A stretch of DNA of 64,000 nucleotides from Valencia hispanica (taxonomy: Eukaryota > Chordata > Actinopteri > Cyprinodontiformes > Valenciidae). The translations under genes and the position numbers were made by a program. Below the pieces are notes generated by a model. That model did not search any database and was not told the origin of the DNA. It was given only the letters and a program-made list of their open reading frames with translations. Below, in pieces: positions 1 through 9,664 of this stretch (position 1 is its first letter; every line of letters begins with the position of its first letter). The DNA lies in NCBI GenBank assembly GCA_963556495.2, contig OY747712.1, forward strand, positions 6,582,581 to 6,646,580, written 5' to 3'.

Positions 1-570
1 AACACCAATAAGAAATTTTACAGTATGGTTGTGCTTGTAGTTTGACCACGTTTGTGCTTGGGCTAATAAATTAGAAGGCCTCTCAATAAAAACTTCAAAA
101 CAATCAACTATCACAGCAACTTTATTTCCAAATCCCTGCCTGAATAGTGTTGGCATTGTTGCGTGAAGTACATGTCGTTCTGGAAACTCGATTTGAAATT
201 CTAATCTTTCATGAAGTATGTCAATTAATTTATGCTAAATTCTGGAAGCAGTGGACAGAGAAATCTTGAACCTAAAAGATAAATCTTTCAATTGGAGATT
301 TAGTCTCAACCTCATCTAAACTAAAATGAACTGTTCAAATGTAGACAACACAGACATAGGGCCACAGGTGATGTAGGGCTCACACAGCTCAAAAATCTGC
401 ATTAATACTAAAAAGTTAGGGAGTCCTGTGTAGAATTTAGTCTTGTCCTCATTTTTTTCCCCAAAGGACTGCTGATTAAACTGTGTGTCCAGTGCCTTGG
501 TCCGAAGATCCCCCAGCTCTGTTGTGTTCTGTCTCAGAACATCCTCCATCTTCTCAATATCATCCATTGT
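1..570 (-). pseudogene. DDE_Tnp_4 transposase core, 5' part, cut by window edge (copy A)
   Basis: On the minus strand this reads MEDVLRQNTTELGDLR, then DTQFNQQSFG, then KTKFYTGLPNFLVLM. It continues through an HTH-like stretch (LSFRFKISLSTASR) into the first catalytic block, VIVDCFEVFIERPSNLL, and stops at the window edge. The block with D in VIVDCFE is the first acid of the DDE triad in THAP-linked DDE_Tnp_4 transposases (ISL2EU/PIF-Harbinger-like). Two nonsense codons, at about 313-315 and 235-237, are the only breaks, so this is a fairly young pseudogene. The rest lies left of the window. Copy B shows how the sequence continues. Confidence 0.8.
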
Positions 571-1262
571 CAGCTCAGTCTGGGATCCGGAGCATAATTA
601 GTGAATTCAGGAATATGAATTGTCCCATTTATCGTCTTGCCAACATGCAAGTTGTCTGGTTCAATTATACAGGGTGTCCACAAACTCTCAATATTATTTT
701 AAAAAAAAAATTATACGCAGTGCTTAAAAATATGAAAAATTATGTGATTTTATTATATATGATTAAAAATTGCAACTCTGCCAGGCACTCGAACAACGTG
801 ATATTAAGAGGTGTATTAAATGAGAAAGAAATACAATTTATTTTGTAAACATTTCAATAGATGCATCTATTCATTGGCAAATTTGATTACATCTGTTAAA
901 TTCTCAAGAGACTATAACTCCATGTTTTGGAGGTTCTTATTTTAAGCAGCACTTGATTAGTTAGTGTTAAGCTGATTAAGAAAATCTGAATTAGTATTAA
1001 TAGATGGCATACAATTTTAGTTGTACGCTGGTAAACTGTAACCTAAAGAACTGTAGTTTAAAATGTTTATAAACAGTGTCCTTTAAGTTCGTGCACACTT
1101 CACAAGTCATCCGCTGCAAAGAAGTCAACATTATGTTTACAGTGTTAAGAACAGTCAAATACATACATTGTTTGAGAGACTGCTTGCGAGTGTCGGCTAA
1201 TTGCTGTCTAGCGGTGCTGGCAGAGTGATCTGAGACGTTTAACATGAACGCGCTTGACGTCA
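571..1262. other. Intron-like or degenerate transposon interior (copy A)
   Basis: AT-rich sequence between the transposase core and the dispersed repeat that starts near 1263. I see no coding sequence on either strand beyond short chance ORFs. The matching part of copy B is 19741-20430; it differs there by a poly-T change and a few substitutions. Confidence 0.4.
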
Positions 1263-1376
1263 CATCCGCAGACAGCGCAGGAGAAATCCGACCCGACAGA
1301 AAATAGGAAAAATTGGATATAGGCTTATAGGTGCACCCACTGTGAGATGACAAGGTGTCAGTATGCTCATCAGGAG
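1263..1376 (+). repeat. 113-bp direct repeat, left member (copy A)
   Basis: The stretch from CATCCGCAGAC to GTGTCAGTATGCTCATCAG is repeated in the same orientation at 5887-5997 with roughly 90% identity. The two members bracket about 4.5 kb that holds the THAP exons, the promoter-like block and the L2 tail. Copy B has the pair at about 20431-20546 and 25091-25203. Confidence 0.75.
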
Positions 1377-2010
1377 ATGTTGGACTGCTGGAGGACAGAC
1401 TGACTACTTTTCTTCACTCTCCTACTTACTTTTCTCCTACAACTCTCCAGTTGTATTACAGTACATTCTGTTATTTCAACTGTTATCTTTGTGTTCTCTC
1501 AGTGTTTTTCTCTCCATAGAAGATATACCTGGTCTGGTATCCTGCTTGGCTGCAATGCCCTGTTGGACGGGGGGCATCGACTGGGATGATGCTCCCAGTA
1601 ACTGAACATCCACTGTGTCCTGTTATCAACTTTTTACTTTCTGTAACATAGAAAGTTCTCTTATATCAGATCTTCTGTTCCTTCTGTGTTTCTGCTCTGT
1701 CTTCTCAAACCCCCAGACGGTCGTGGCAGATGGCCGCTCCTACTGAGCCTGGTTCTGTTGGAGGTTTCTTCCTGTTAAAGGGGAGTTTTTCCTCTCCACC
1801 GTCGCTACATGCTTGCTCAGTATGAGGGATTGCTGTGGTTGGAAAGTCTGCATCAACGGGGCCCAACCTCACGCCAATGACTGACGCAATCTGCTGGGAT
1901 TCCTTAAATAGGAAACTTTTTAACTGATTGGAATGTTTGTAAAAATGTACTGAAATGACTTCTTTTTAAGTGCCTTGAGATGACATCATTGAATCATTCA
2001 AAGAAATCAG
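1377..2010 (+). repeat. Dispersed teleost repeat with LINE/SINE-type 3' tail (copy A)
   Basis: Contains the run CAGATGGCCGCTCCTACTG, then GGAGGTTTCTTCCTGTTA and a terminal GTGCCTTGAGATGACATCATTG. I recognise this from many fish genomes as a retroposon 3' region, but I cannot name the family. It lies between the transposase linker exon and the DDE core and so interrupts them. Copy B has it at 20547-21190 with an extra short duplication (GATTGCTGAAG). Confidence 0.5.
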
Positions 2011-2084
2011 GATTTGCATATTAAATTATGGCATGTCTGATTACATTATTGCTCGCTACAGATGCAAGATCTTTAAATACATTT

Positions 2085-2172
2085 TCGTTCTTTTTTTCTC
2101 TTTTTTGGGGGGGTAGGGGTACTTTTTTCTACTTGAGTACATTGTTTTTGGTACTTTATCCACCTCTGCAGG
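2085..2172 (-). repeat. Fragment of the GGTGGATAAAGTACC-type dispersed repeat (copy A)
   Basis: On the minus strand it reads CAGAGGTGGATAAAGTACC then GTACTCAAGTAGAAAAAAG, which matches a very common teleost short interspersed repeat built on GTGGAAAAAGTACTCAAG. It abuts the transposase linker exon. Copy B has it at about 21264-21351. Confidence 0.45.
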
Positions 2173-2192
2173 TGGATATTTTAGTAAAAAAA

Positions 2193-2450
2193 TTAACCTC
2201 GATCATTTAATGTCTCATTCCCACTGATAAACTCTGATCGTGGGTTGTCAGCTGTCTCCTTCGGTTCGGGGCCCTCGACTATCAGTTTCTCTAACGTCTG
2301 TTAAAGATCCAATAAGGCCTCTGCACATTCCGACTGTCTTTGTTGGTCCTCCTTCAGCTTCATTCTCTGCTCCCAAGACTTTTGGTAACCGAGGTTGACC
2401 GTCGGTGCCCAGTCTACCGATTCAACGTCATCAAAAGAGCTAGGGCAGAA
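2193..2450 (-). pseudogene. Linker exon of THAP/DDE transposase (copy A)
   Basis: A minus-strand frame reads FDDVESVDWAPTVNLGYQK, then a charged stretch, then ALLDL, a TAA, and QTLEKLIVEGPEPKE. The DWAPTLNLGH-like string followed by a basic/acidic helix is what I recall between the THAP and DDE domains in teleost THAP transposases. One nonsense codon breaks the frame. The acceptor is uncertain, because the nearest AG does not restore the phase left by the THAP exon. The plus-strand reading in this interval is a shadow. Confidence 0.6.
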
Positions 2451-2576
2451 TAAAAAGTCCCATGACGTCTATTTTGGACTACTAGTAGTTAATAATCACT
2501 ACCAAGTAAGTAAGACTTTAACGACATTATTGTGGTATTTAAAAACGACCATAAAAACGTTAGCTAGCTTACATAC

Positions 2577-2790
2577 CTTTGAAGAATTGGTCGCTGCAGA
2601 CACGGGCATTGGCAGACTCGGATCCTCCTGACAGCAGGCGTAGGTTTAAAATCCATTATTTCTGACGTTCTGTAAGCTTTTTATATTTCTCACCTCTGTG
2701 AACAACAGTCTTCGGTACTCTAAAAAACCTTTTGTTCTTTTCTCGGTTAGAACGATTGGAGGAACTGTAAACAACACAAAACATTGGCAT
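2577..2790 (-). pseudogene. THAP-domain exon of ISL2EU-like transposase (copy A)
   Basis: Read on the minus strand from the ATG at 2790, this encodes a recognisable THAP DNA-binding domain: a start MPMFCVVYSSSNRSNREK, a middle FFRVPK, and an end ARVCSDQFF. It finishes at a splice donor (AAAG then GTATGT). THAP is a C2CH zinc module that binds transposon ends or host promoters. Here the second cysteine of the first pair is serine, the zinc-binding histidine of CSDHF is glutamine, and a TAA interrupts the frame after TERQK. The domain is therefore dead as read. It belongs with the exon at 2193-2450 and the DDE part at 1-570. Confidence 0.75.
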
Positions 2791-2850
2791 TTTTACAGAC
2801 GCTGATGCAGAGTAACTAATTCACTTCCTGCCCTCCAACAAACCTACGCG

Positions 2851-2880
2851 CCATGGCGATGACGTCACGTGAAACCCACC
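2851..2880 (-). promoter_or_regulatory. CRE overlapping an E-box (copy A)
   Basis: A full CRE (TGACGTCA, 2860-2867) overlaps an E-box (CACGTG, 2866-2871), giving TGACGTCACGTG. It lies 70 bp upstream of the THAP exon ATG on the minus strand, where a transposase promoter would be. This is motif evidence only. Copy B has the same motif near 22039-22050. Confidence 0.4.
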
Positions 2881-2918
2881 TATTTTAGAACTTTAATTTT
2901 GTTGAGGCTATGGCCTTT

Positions 2919-3085
2919 ACTGAACGAACTGCATCTCCCAGCATCCTTTCACTGAACGAACTGCATCTCCCAGCACCCATTGCTCTGCCCTCGACCCATT
3001 CTCATTGGTCTGTGGCCAGTGATGACATCACAGAGTTGATAAAAGCAGCGCGAATATTGAAATCTTGGTCTCTCTTGGTCCCAGA
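2919..3085 (+). promoter_or_regulatory. Promoter-like block with tandem ZNF143-like sites (copy A)
   Basis: Two tandem units of about 32 bp each carry GAACTGCATCTCCCAGCA, close to the ZNF143/THAP11 consensus ACTACAATTCCCAGMATGC. They are followed by an inverted CCAAT box (ATTGG, 3004-3008), a CRE-like TGACATCA (3023-3030) and a TATA-like ATAAAAG (3039-3045). The order and spacing look like a real RNA polymerase II promoter reading rightwards. What it transcribes is unclear; no convincing ORF follows. The block starts 130 bp from the minus-strand THAP exon, so it may be half of a bidirectional promoter. Confidence 0.4.
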
Positions 3086-4417
3086 GCGGTGCCTGTGAGG
3101 AGACGCTTTAATCCACTGCTAGCATTTTCCCCTTTTTCCGTTCAAACCTGCTGGACCAGGAATAACTTCCCTTTTAAACTTCAAAGTGAATCGGCCGATC
3201 AAACAGACTTTCCTGTACGGGCAACCAGGGAGTCCGCTGGCCATCTGAGCTCTATTGAAAACAGGCCTGAGTCCCTCAGCGCCTAAAAGTCGGACGTCCG
3301 CTTTTCTGACCTCGGTTTTGCGCAAAACCGCTCCTTTAAACTGGACACTTTCTACGTTCTTCGTCGTGGACTGTGGAGAGCTGCCCCCACCAAGTAGGAT
3401 TAAACTGATTTATAGCTTTGGTCTGGGTAGAGGAGAAGGTCTAACGGATCAATATCCGTTTTCTGTTGGTTAAAATAAGTTTGTCAACTGGTTAACCACT
3501 GTTATTCTTGGTCGTCTGTCGCCGTACACCGACCCTAAATGTGCATGCTTTTTGTGTTTTATTATGTGACTTTGGTTGCAACCAGAAGCAGTATATTATA
3601 TTGTATTATTTCCTTGTTTGTTTATTGTCTGCTGCGATCGGCGCGTGTCTGTTTTGACAGGTCGCGTGGACTCAGTAGATCCCCTTTCTCCATCGCCCAG
3701 TTTCCTTTGTCCAAGCCACCATTGCTAATGAAACTAGCGTTTTGTTGAATCGCCACGCGGTCGTCCTTTGTCTTCCTTTGTGAACCGATCGCGCCAATTG
3801 ATAAGACTTGAGTTATTTATCGCATTGAGGGGGTGAGCTGAACCCCCCCTCATTCGCTCGCTGTCTCCCACACACACACACACAGCGCTGCACACACACA
3901 AAGCCGCACACACACGCCCCCTTCCCTCGACGTTAACTTTGTTCTATATTTTTGCATGCGTTAGAATAGATGGAAATTATGAATGAAATCTAATCTGTAA
4001 GGTTGACCTATTTCATTAATAAATTCCCTTAAGTAACGAGAAGTTTCCTGTGCTATTTCAGTGTGTGCTGTGAAGTTCGCTTTAACCCCGCGGACGAACT
4101 CTACGCCTTTTCAGAGAGACTGACAGTCTGGTTTAATTAAAATTATCTCATTTATGAGATTGGTGCCCCGAAATCTTTAATAAACAGGTTAAACTCGAAC
4201 GTCATCAATAATTATATTATTATTAAATTATTGATTATAATTATTGATGCTCACAAAACCAGACAACAAATATTTATTAGTAGTTACAACAATTTAATCA
4301 TCCATCCATCCATCCATCACTTTAATTTTTAATTTCAAAACTTTGGCTACAGTGGGCTTTAATTCCCATCTCCGGCTGGGCAGTGGAGCGCAGATTCATC
4401 CTCGAGAACAACATCTA
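3086..4417. other. GC-richer non-coding block downstream of the promoter (copy A)
   Basis: No ORF here looks like a protein. It holds a CA-rich tract (3870-3915), an ATCC microsatellite (4303-4318) and a G/C hairpin around 3825-3852. There is also an AT-rich perfect inverted repeat of 14 bp (4203-4216 with 4236-4249). It could be a 5' leader or an old LTR. Copy B equivalent: 22276-23628. Confidence 0.4.
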
Positions 4418-5764
4418 TACCCGATGACACACGGCCAATAGACGCACTTTTTAACTGCATTTTAGACATTAAATCCTGGATGGCAGAAAACTTTCTCCAG
4501 CTCAACCAGGACAAAACTGAAGTTTTAGTCATCGGTCCTGAGGCTCAGAGAGAGAACCTTTTACCAAAACTACAATCACTGTCTTTTAATCCCTCTTTAC
4601 AAGTGAAGAACCTGGGCGTGATTTTTGACTCTGAGCTGACTTTTATTCCTCACATAAAAAATATCACTAAAATAGCTTTTTATCAACTAAAGAATATTGC
4701 CAGAGTCCGCCCCATTCTCTCTCGGGCCAATACGGAGACACTGATGCTTTTATCTCCAGAATAATTGATTACTGTAATGCCCTGCTTTCTGGTCTTCCCA
4801 AAAAGAGTATATCAGGTTTACAACTCCTACAAAATTCAGCAGCACGTGTCCTGACGAAGACCAGGAGGCGGGAGCACATTACGCCGGTCTTAAAATCACT
4901 GCATTGGCTCCCCGTACATTTCAGGATCGACTTTAAGGTTCTTTTAAAGGTTTTTAAGTGTCTTAATGGTCTTGGGCCTTCTTATCTCTCTGAACTGCTT
5001 TTACCATATAAACCTTCGCGGTCTCTGCGCTCCTCTGGCAGCCGTCTCCTTGTCACCCCAAAAGTCAGGACACACAAGCATGGCGAGGCGTCTTTCCAGT
5101 TTTATGGGCCTCACCTCTGGAACAGGCTGCTGGAGAACCTCAGGGCTGCAGAGAACGTTCATGTTTTTAAGAGCAGGCTCAAGACTCACCTTTTTAGCTT
5201 AGCTTTTAACTGATTATTATTTATCACTGTTTAATTGCTCTGGATGTTTTATATGATTATATTTTTATCAGTTTTACTTTTCAATCTAAGCACATTAATT
5301 TACCGTTTCTTTTTATACTTTAATTTATCTTAATCCCCGTTCCAGTGTTTCCTCTGTGGGAGCCCTCTGCCCCGGGAGCGGTGGTCGGCTGTGGCTCCCT
5401 GGGTGCTCTCCAGGTGGAGCTTGGGTGGAGGTGGGGGTCTTGGCCTTGCCTCCACTGGGTGCCCTGTTTTGGTGCCTCGGCTGCTGCTGTTAATCTACTG
5501 CTGCCGGGGCAGATTGCTCCTCTGATGGCGTTTCCTTGCATGGTTCATCTACACTCGGCCCAATGTCCTTTTAACTTTTTCTTTTAACAGTGTGTGTGCA
5601 TGGGAGATGGGTTGGGGGGAGGGGGGTATAATTGTGACCATGCTTTTAAATCTGTGGGGGAGGGAAGGGAAGGTGGTTTTATGTGGGGTCATTTTAATCT
5701 GTAAAGCACTTTGTGATGCAACTTCTTGTATGAAAAGCGCTTTATAAATAAAGTTTGATTTGAT
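4418..5764 (+). mobile_element. L2-clade LINE, 5'-truncated 3' end (copy A)
   Basis: The plus strand encodes the end of an L2-type reverse transcriptase: ALFNCILDIKSW, then ENFLQLNQDKTEVLVIG, VKNLGVIFDSELTF, an [12 protein letters not shown] string, and [24 protein letters not shown] residues in broken frames. The 3' UTR ends in GTAAAGCACTTTGTGATG and CTTTATAAATAAAGTTTGA, the diagnostic tail of teleost L2 elements. The RT core (FADD region) is missing, so this is a typical 5' truncation. Frameshifts and stops make it non-functional. Confidence 0.85.
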
Positions 5765-5886
5765 GTGAAGTCATCTGCCCGAGGCAAAAATCCAAAACCT
5801 TGTGATACCAGCCTCTGCTGTAATCCCACTATTTGATTATGCACATGTGCATTTCACATTTAAATTCATTGTGTGTGTGTGTGTCA

Positions 5887-5997
5887 TCCGCAGACGGCGC
5901 GCGAAAAATCCGACCCGACAGAAAATAGGTACAATTGGATACAGGCTTATAGGTGCACCCACTGTGAGCTGACAAGGTGTCAGTATGCTCATCAGAT
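5887..5997 (+). repeat. 113-bp direct repeat, right member (copy A)
   Basis: Second copy of the segment at 1263-1376, from CATCCGCAGACGG to GTATGCTCATCAGATG. It follows a short GT microsatellite (5872-5884). Confidence 0.75.
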
Positions 5998-6429
5998 GTT
6001 TGAGTCATAAATGGTCAATTAAAAAGGCTATTGTTACGTTTATTTTGTGGAAAAAGTTGTATATAGCCTCTTTAAGAAAGAAGAGAAATAGTTCTAATTT
6101 GTTAGAATTAGTTATGCGTTTTGTGTATTTATGTTTACGTCAATCTTTACCCCCACGTTGTCTGTGTCTGTCTAGGCCACGCCCCCTTTGTATTACAGCC
6201 CTGCTTTTATTTTGATGACACCCCAAGATCATCACTGGCCACCATTTATCCCTTTTTTAAAACCTCCTCAATACAGCCCTGCTCAGCAGTCTTAAGTATT
6301 TTTAAGCTGATAAAGCTGATTAACATTGTTATTCAAGTATTTTACCTATAATCATTTTTAAATATGACCCACTGAATTAATCTCACTTAAGGGTTAAACA
6401 CAGTGGATCCGATGCACATTCATAAATTC

Positions 6430-6800
6430 AGCTCTGACTGTTATTCATCGCGCTGCGCCCAGCTAAGCGGATTGTGCCACACCCACTGGTTCTGCTAACG
6501 GAGAAAGCAAACCGCCGGTTAGCAGCCTCGACTAAGCAGCGTATCTTCTCCCACAGCAGGAAAGTTGGGCCTTGTCGCAGCTTTGTCTCTCTTCGATGGA
6601 ATCTGCAATTCAAACATTCCTTCTGCAGAGTTTTGAACAAGTCAGGTTAAAAAAGAACGTATTCCATCCCCAGGAATAGTTACCTGATCCACAATCAGCA
6701 GACTGTAAATATTTTTTAGATCCAAGGAACTTCTTCCATAAGCCTGCTCCCCCCTCGCCTGCAAGGATGGAGGTCTAAAGCTCACGCCGTCTTCAGTCCA
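6430..6800 (+). repeat. Dispersed segment shared with 51320-51640 (copy A)
   Basis: A stretch including GGAATCTGCAATTCAAAC, a CTTTCTGCAG-like string, AATCAGCAGACTGTA and CCTCGCCTGCAAGGATGGAG is recognisably similar to 51460-51640, at much lower identity than the A/B duplication. Neither copy has a clear protein reading. At 51320 it lies just upstream of a zinc-finger pseudogene, so it may derive from a 5' gene region. Copy B has it at 25636-26000. The flanks 5998-6429 and 6801-6880 show nothing recognisable. Confidence 0.4.
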
Positions 6801-6882
6801 GTGATCCAGATGTGGCAGAGCATAAGCTTACCGTAGTTTTCAGACTATTGAGCGCACTTAAAGGAGCTGTATGTAAGAAATA

Positions 6883-8441
6883 CACTGCTCACAAAAATTA
6901 AAGAAACACTTTTTTATCTGGGCCTGGCATGAAATCAATTAAACCTGTCTGATAATTTTCTCGTTGGCTAAGCAGCTGAGGGCATTGTTAATCACTTTCA
7001 GCCGTATTGGTGTTCATGGACTTAACAACAGGTGCACTACAGTGGCAACAATTAGAAAATCCTCAAAACAGGTATGGTTTTACATGTGGAGGTCATTTCA
7101 AGTTTCTCCCTCTTGATCTTTTTTGGCTGGTTTTCCACTCGTGCTGGTTTTGGCTTGAGTAATTATCTCTACTGGCAGTATGAGGCGATTCCTTAACCCT
7201 ACAGAAGTTGCACAGGTTGTCCAACTTCTCCAGGATGGCACATCCACACGTGCTGCAGCAAGAAGGTTTAATGTGTCTCCCAGCACAATCTCCAGAAGAT
7301 GGAGGAGATTTCAGGAGACTGGTGGTTATTCTCGGAGAGCTGGACAGGGCCGTAGAAGGTCCTCAACCCATCAGCAGGACCGATACCTGCTCCTTTGTGC
7401 AAGGCGGAACAGGCTGAGCACTGCTCGTGCCCTACAGAATGATCTCCAGAGGGCCACTGGTGTGAATGTCTCTACCCAAACAATCAGGAACAGACTTCAT
7501 GAAGATGGCCTGAGGGCCCGACGTCCTGTTGTGGGCCCTGTGCTCACTGCCCAGCACCGTGGAGCTCGACTGGCATTTGCTCAAGAACACCAGAATTGGC
7601 AAGTCCGCCACTGGCGCCCTGTACTTTTTACAGACGAGAGCAGGTTCACCCTGAGCACCTGTGATAGACGTGAAAGAGTCTGGAGAAGACAAGGAGAACG
7701 TTATGCTGCCTGCAACGTCGTTCAACATGACAGGTTTGGTGGTGGGTCAGTGATGGTCTGGGGAGGCATATCCATGGAGGGACGCACAGACCTCTACAGC
7801 CTAGGAAATGGTGCTCTGACTGTCATAAGGTATCGAGATGAAATCCTTGAACACATTGTCAGACCCTACGCTGGTGCAGTAGGTCCTGGTTTCCTCCTAA
7901 TGCACGACAATGCCCGGCCTCATGTGGCAAGAGTATGCAGGCAGTACCTGGAGGATAAAGGAATTGAAACCATTGAATGGCCTTCACGATCCCCTGACTT
8001 AAACCCAATAGAACATCTGTGGGACATTATGTTTCGGTCCATTAGGCGCCGCCAGGTTGCTCCTCAGACTGAACAACAGCTCAGGGATGCCCTCACACAG
8101 ATCTGGGAGGAAATGCCACAAGACACCATCCATCGTCTCATTGGGATCATGCCCCGACGTTGTCAAGCATGCATACAAGCCCGCGGGGGCCACACAAGAT
8201 ACTGAAAAGCATTTTGTGTTGAAGAAATTAAGTTTTTGAAAAAATGGACTAGCCTGCCACATCTTCATTTCACTCTGATGTTAGGGTGTCTACACAATTG
8301 GGCCCTCTGTAGGCTGAAAACTTTTATTTCCATTAAAAGACATTGCCCTGTCGTTATTTGTATAGATATCCAACTTCATATTGAGATCTGATGTATCTAA
8401 TTTGGTTGTTTAAAGTGCTCCTTTATTTTTTGTGAGCAGTG
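6883..8441 (+). mobile_element. Complete Tc1/mariner element (copy A)
   Basis: 1559 bp with terminal inverted repeats, CACTGCTCACAAAAA at the left end and TTTTTGTGAGCAGTG at the right end. It is flanked by the TA duplication typical of Tc1/mariner (6881-6882 and 8442-8443). The TIR similarity runs about 30 bp (further CACTTT boxes). The empty-site paralogue at 37792-37793 confirms both ends. One intact transposase gene lies inside. The same insertion is inherited in copy B. Confidence 0.92.
7180..8205 (+). CDS. Tc1-family transposase, uninterrupted, 341 aa
   Basis: Cut-and-paste transposase that would bind the element's own TIRs and move it between TA sites. Length (341 aa) equals a complete Tc1 transposase. 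The N-terminal paired-like HTH runs from residues 7-45 ([17 protein letters not shown]), with a GRRR AT-hook-like motif at 57-60 and a second HTH around 75-110. The catalytic triad is D152 (LFTDES), D243 (LMHDN) and E278 (NPIEH), with 34 residues between the last two (DD34E). No stop or frameshift is present. The ATG at 7180 begins the usual N-terminus ([14 protein letters not shown]). One late residue pattern, QARGGHTRY, differs from copy B (QARWGHTRY); whether this matters is unknown. It shows no divergence pattern proving activity. Confidence 0.93.
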   Translation: MRRFLNPTEVAQVVQLLQDGTSTRAAARRFNVSPSTISRRWRRFQETGGYSRRAGQGRRRSSTHQQDRYLLLCARRNRLSTARALQNDLQRATGVNVSTQTIRNRLHEDGLRARRPVVGPVLTAQHRGARLAFAQEHQNWQVRHWRPVLFTDESRFTLSTCDRRERVWRRQGERYAACNVVQHDRFGGGSVMVWGGISMEGRTDLYSLGNGALTVIRYRDEILEHIVRPYAGAVGPGFLLMHDNARPHVARVCRQYLEDKGIETIEWPSRSPDLNPIEHLWDIMFRSIRRRQVAPQTEQQLRDALTQIWEEMPQDTIHRLIGIMPRRCQACIQARGGHTRY

Positions 8442-9145
8442 TATATTTCAATTCATCATAAAATGGCCCTGATATGTCACTAAACATTAAGAAATCATGT
8501 TCATTTCAAATACTTGTATCACTGACAACAGTAGTAGGGCCAGGATATTGTCGTTTAAAAAGTGAAGTTGCAGCCCTCAACTGATGTTGATGATGTCATC
8601 TTGTGTTTTGGTCTAAAGCTCCGCCCTCCACCTATCTACCAATCACAAAGTCAGTAGTGTTTCGGCATCGCGGTTTCCAGCTCTGCTCTAGTTACTACAG
8701 CTGCAGCCACAAAAGTGTTTCTGATACAAAATGTCTAACGTTACTACACCTAAAAGACCTCGTTATCATTCAGAAATACGTCGTGACAAAGTCCAAAATA
8801 AAACAAGGATTTGTATAGGAGATGCCTTTGCAAGATGGAGGCGGCTGAAAACAGAGAAGAATTTGAAGAAAAACGCCAACGTTGCTGATTTTGCTAAGAT
8901 TCATCCATGTTTGGCTAACTTGTACTTAATGTAAATGGACGTTTCAAATATTCATGAGAGTCGAACAAAGATATGCATGTTCGTGCAAAGTGACGTTACG
9001 GAGGAGGGGGGTCAGGAATTGTTTAGGAAATAAAAACGGCGAGTCGTCATTGCTAACATTAGCAATGCATTATCAGAGCCCGTTTCTCTGTCATTATAAT
9101 TAAACATAATTAACAGGAAAAAAAAAACGTACTGCACTTACTTAC

Positions 9146-9664
9146 TTTTGATGACACCGGCGACAGATATTGGAGCTTGCTTTTTTTCGACGACCTTGCA
9201 CTCTTAGACAGAACACCGGCCGCCCAGGTCCACCGGTATGGCAAGCCATCGGTATCAAAAATAACGCGTATATTACGTGTTCGTTTAACCCGTAACACAG
9301 CTGGACTCAGAAGATATTTACCCCACCGTGCGTCCAGAACGCTAATGAATCACGCATGCTCGAGGCAGAAGGTTGGAGGCGCCACTTGGGACTATAGTCA
9401 CAAAAACAGCAGAATGTATATGGCTGGGACTGCATCTGTTCAAGTCTGTTAAATACAATAAATGACATCATAAAGGCAGTTTTTTTTAATTACATGCATC
9501 AAACTTTTGTTCTACCAGAATAATGTACTGAATTTAAAAGAAAATACCTCAAGATGAGGGCTTTTCTCAGCAATTATTAGGTGAGATTAAAAAAAGAGAT
9601 TAGATTAATTAGTGACAGATAATAATTAATTAATCTCAAAGTTTTTTATCTCAGGACAGCACTA
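9146..9664 (+). mobile_element. Right end of a hAT element with nested E-type sequence (copy A remnant)
   Basis: Matches 38023-38619 in copy B, where it is the right part of a 1505-bp hAT element inserted in an L1. It ends in CTCAGGACAGCACTA followed by CTTTAAAC, the right target-site duplication. The left part is missing through the copy A deletion. Compared with B, about 65 bp are also missing near 9185. Confidence 0.7.

Larger units (their letters stand above)
6861..9136 (+). mobile_element. Host element E1 carrying a Tc1 insertion (copy A)
   Basis: The sequence AAGGAGCTGTATGTAAGAAA, interrupted by the Tc1 and resuming with TTTCAATTCATCATAAAATGG, matches an uninterrupted paralogue at 37771-37900. 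E1 is therefore a dispersed element. It also holds a small ORF (8731-8934) reading NKTRICIGDAFARWRRLK, similar to an N-terminal helix block (GxAFxRWRxLKxxKGLKTDAEVA) that I recall from proteins of teleost DNA transposons. Its right end in this copy is fused to a second related element at 9146. Confidence 0.5.

Noticed and set aside
997..1353. 118-aa minus-strand ORF, conserved in copy B
   Set aside because: Part of it is the 113-bp dispersed repeat; there is no family similarity, and conservation comes from the duplication.
4150..4180. Possible retroviral primer-binding site (TTGGTGCCCCGAAATC) after an LTR-like block
   Set aside because: The preceding sequence does not end in CA, no matching second LTR or gag/pol follows, and I could not match the string to a tRNA with confidence.
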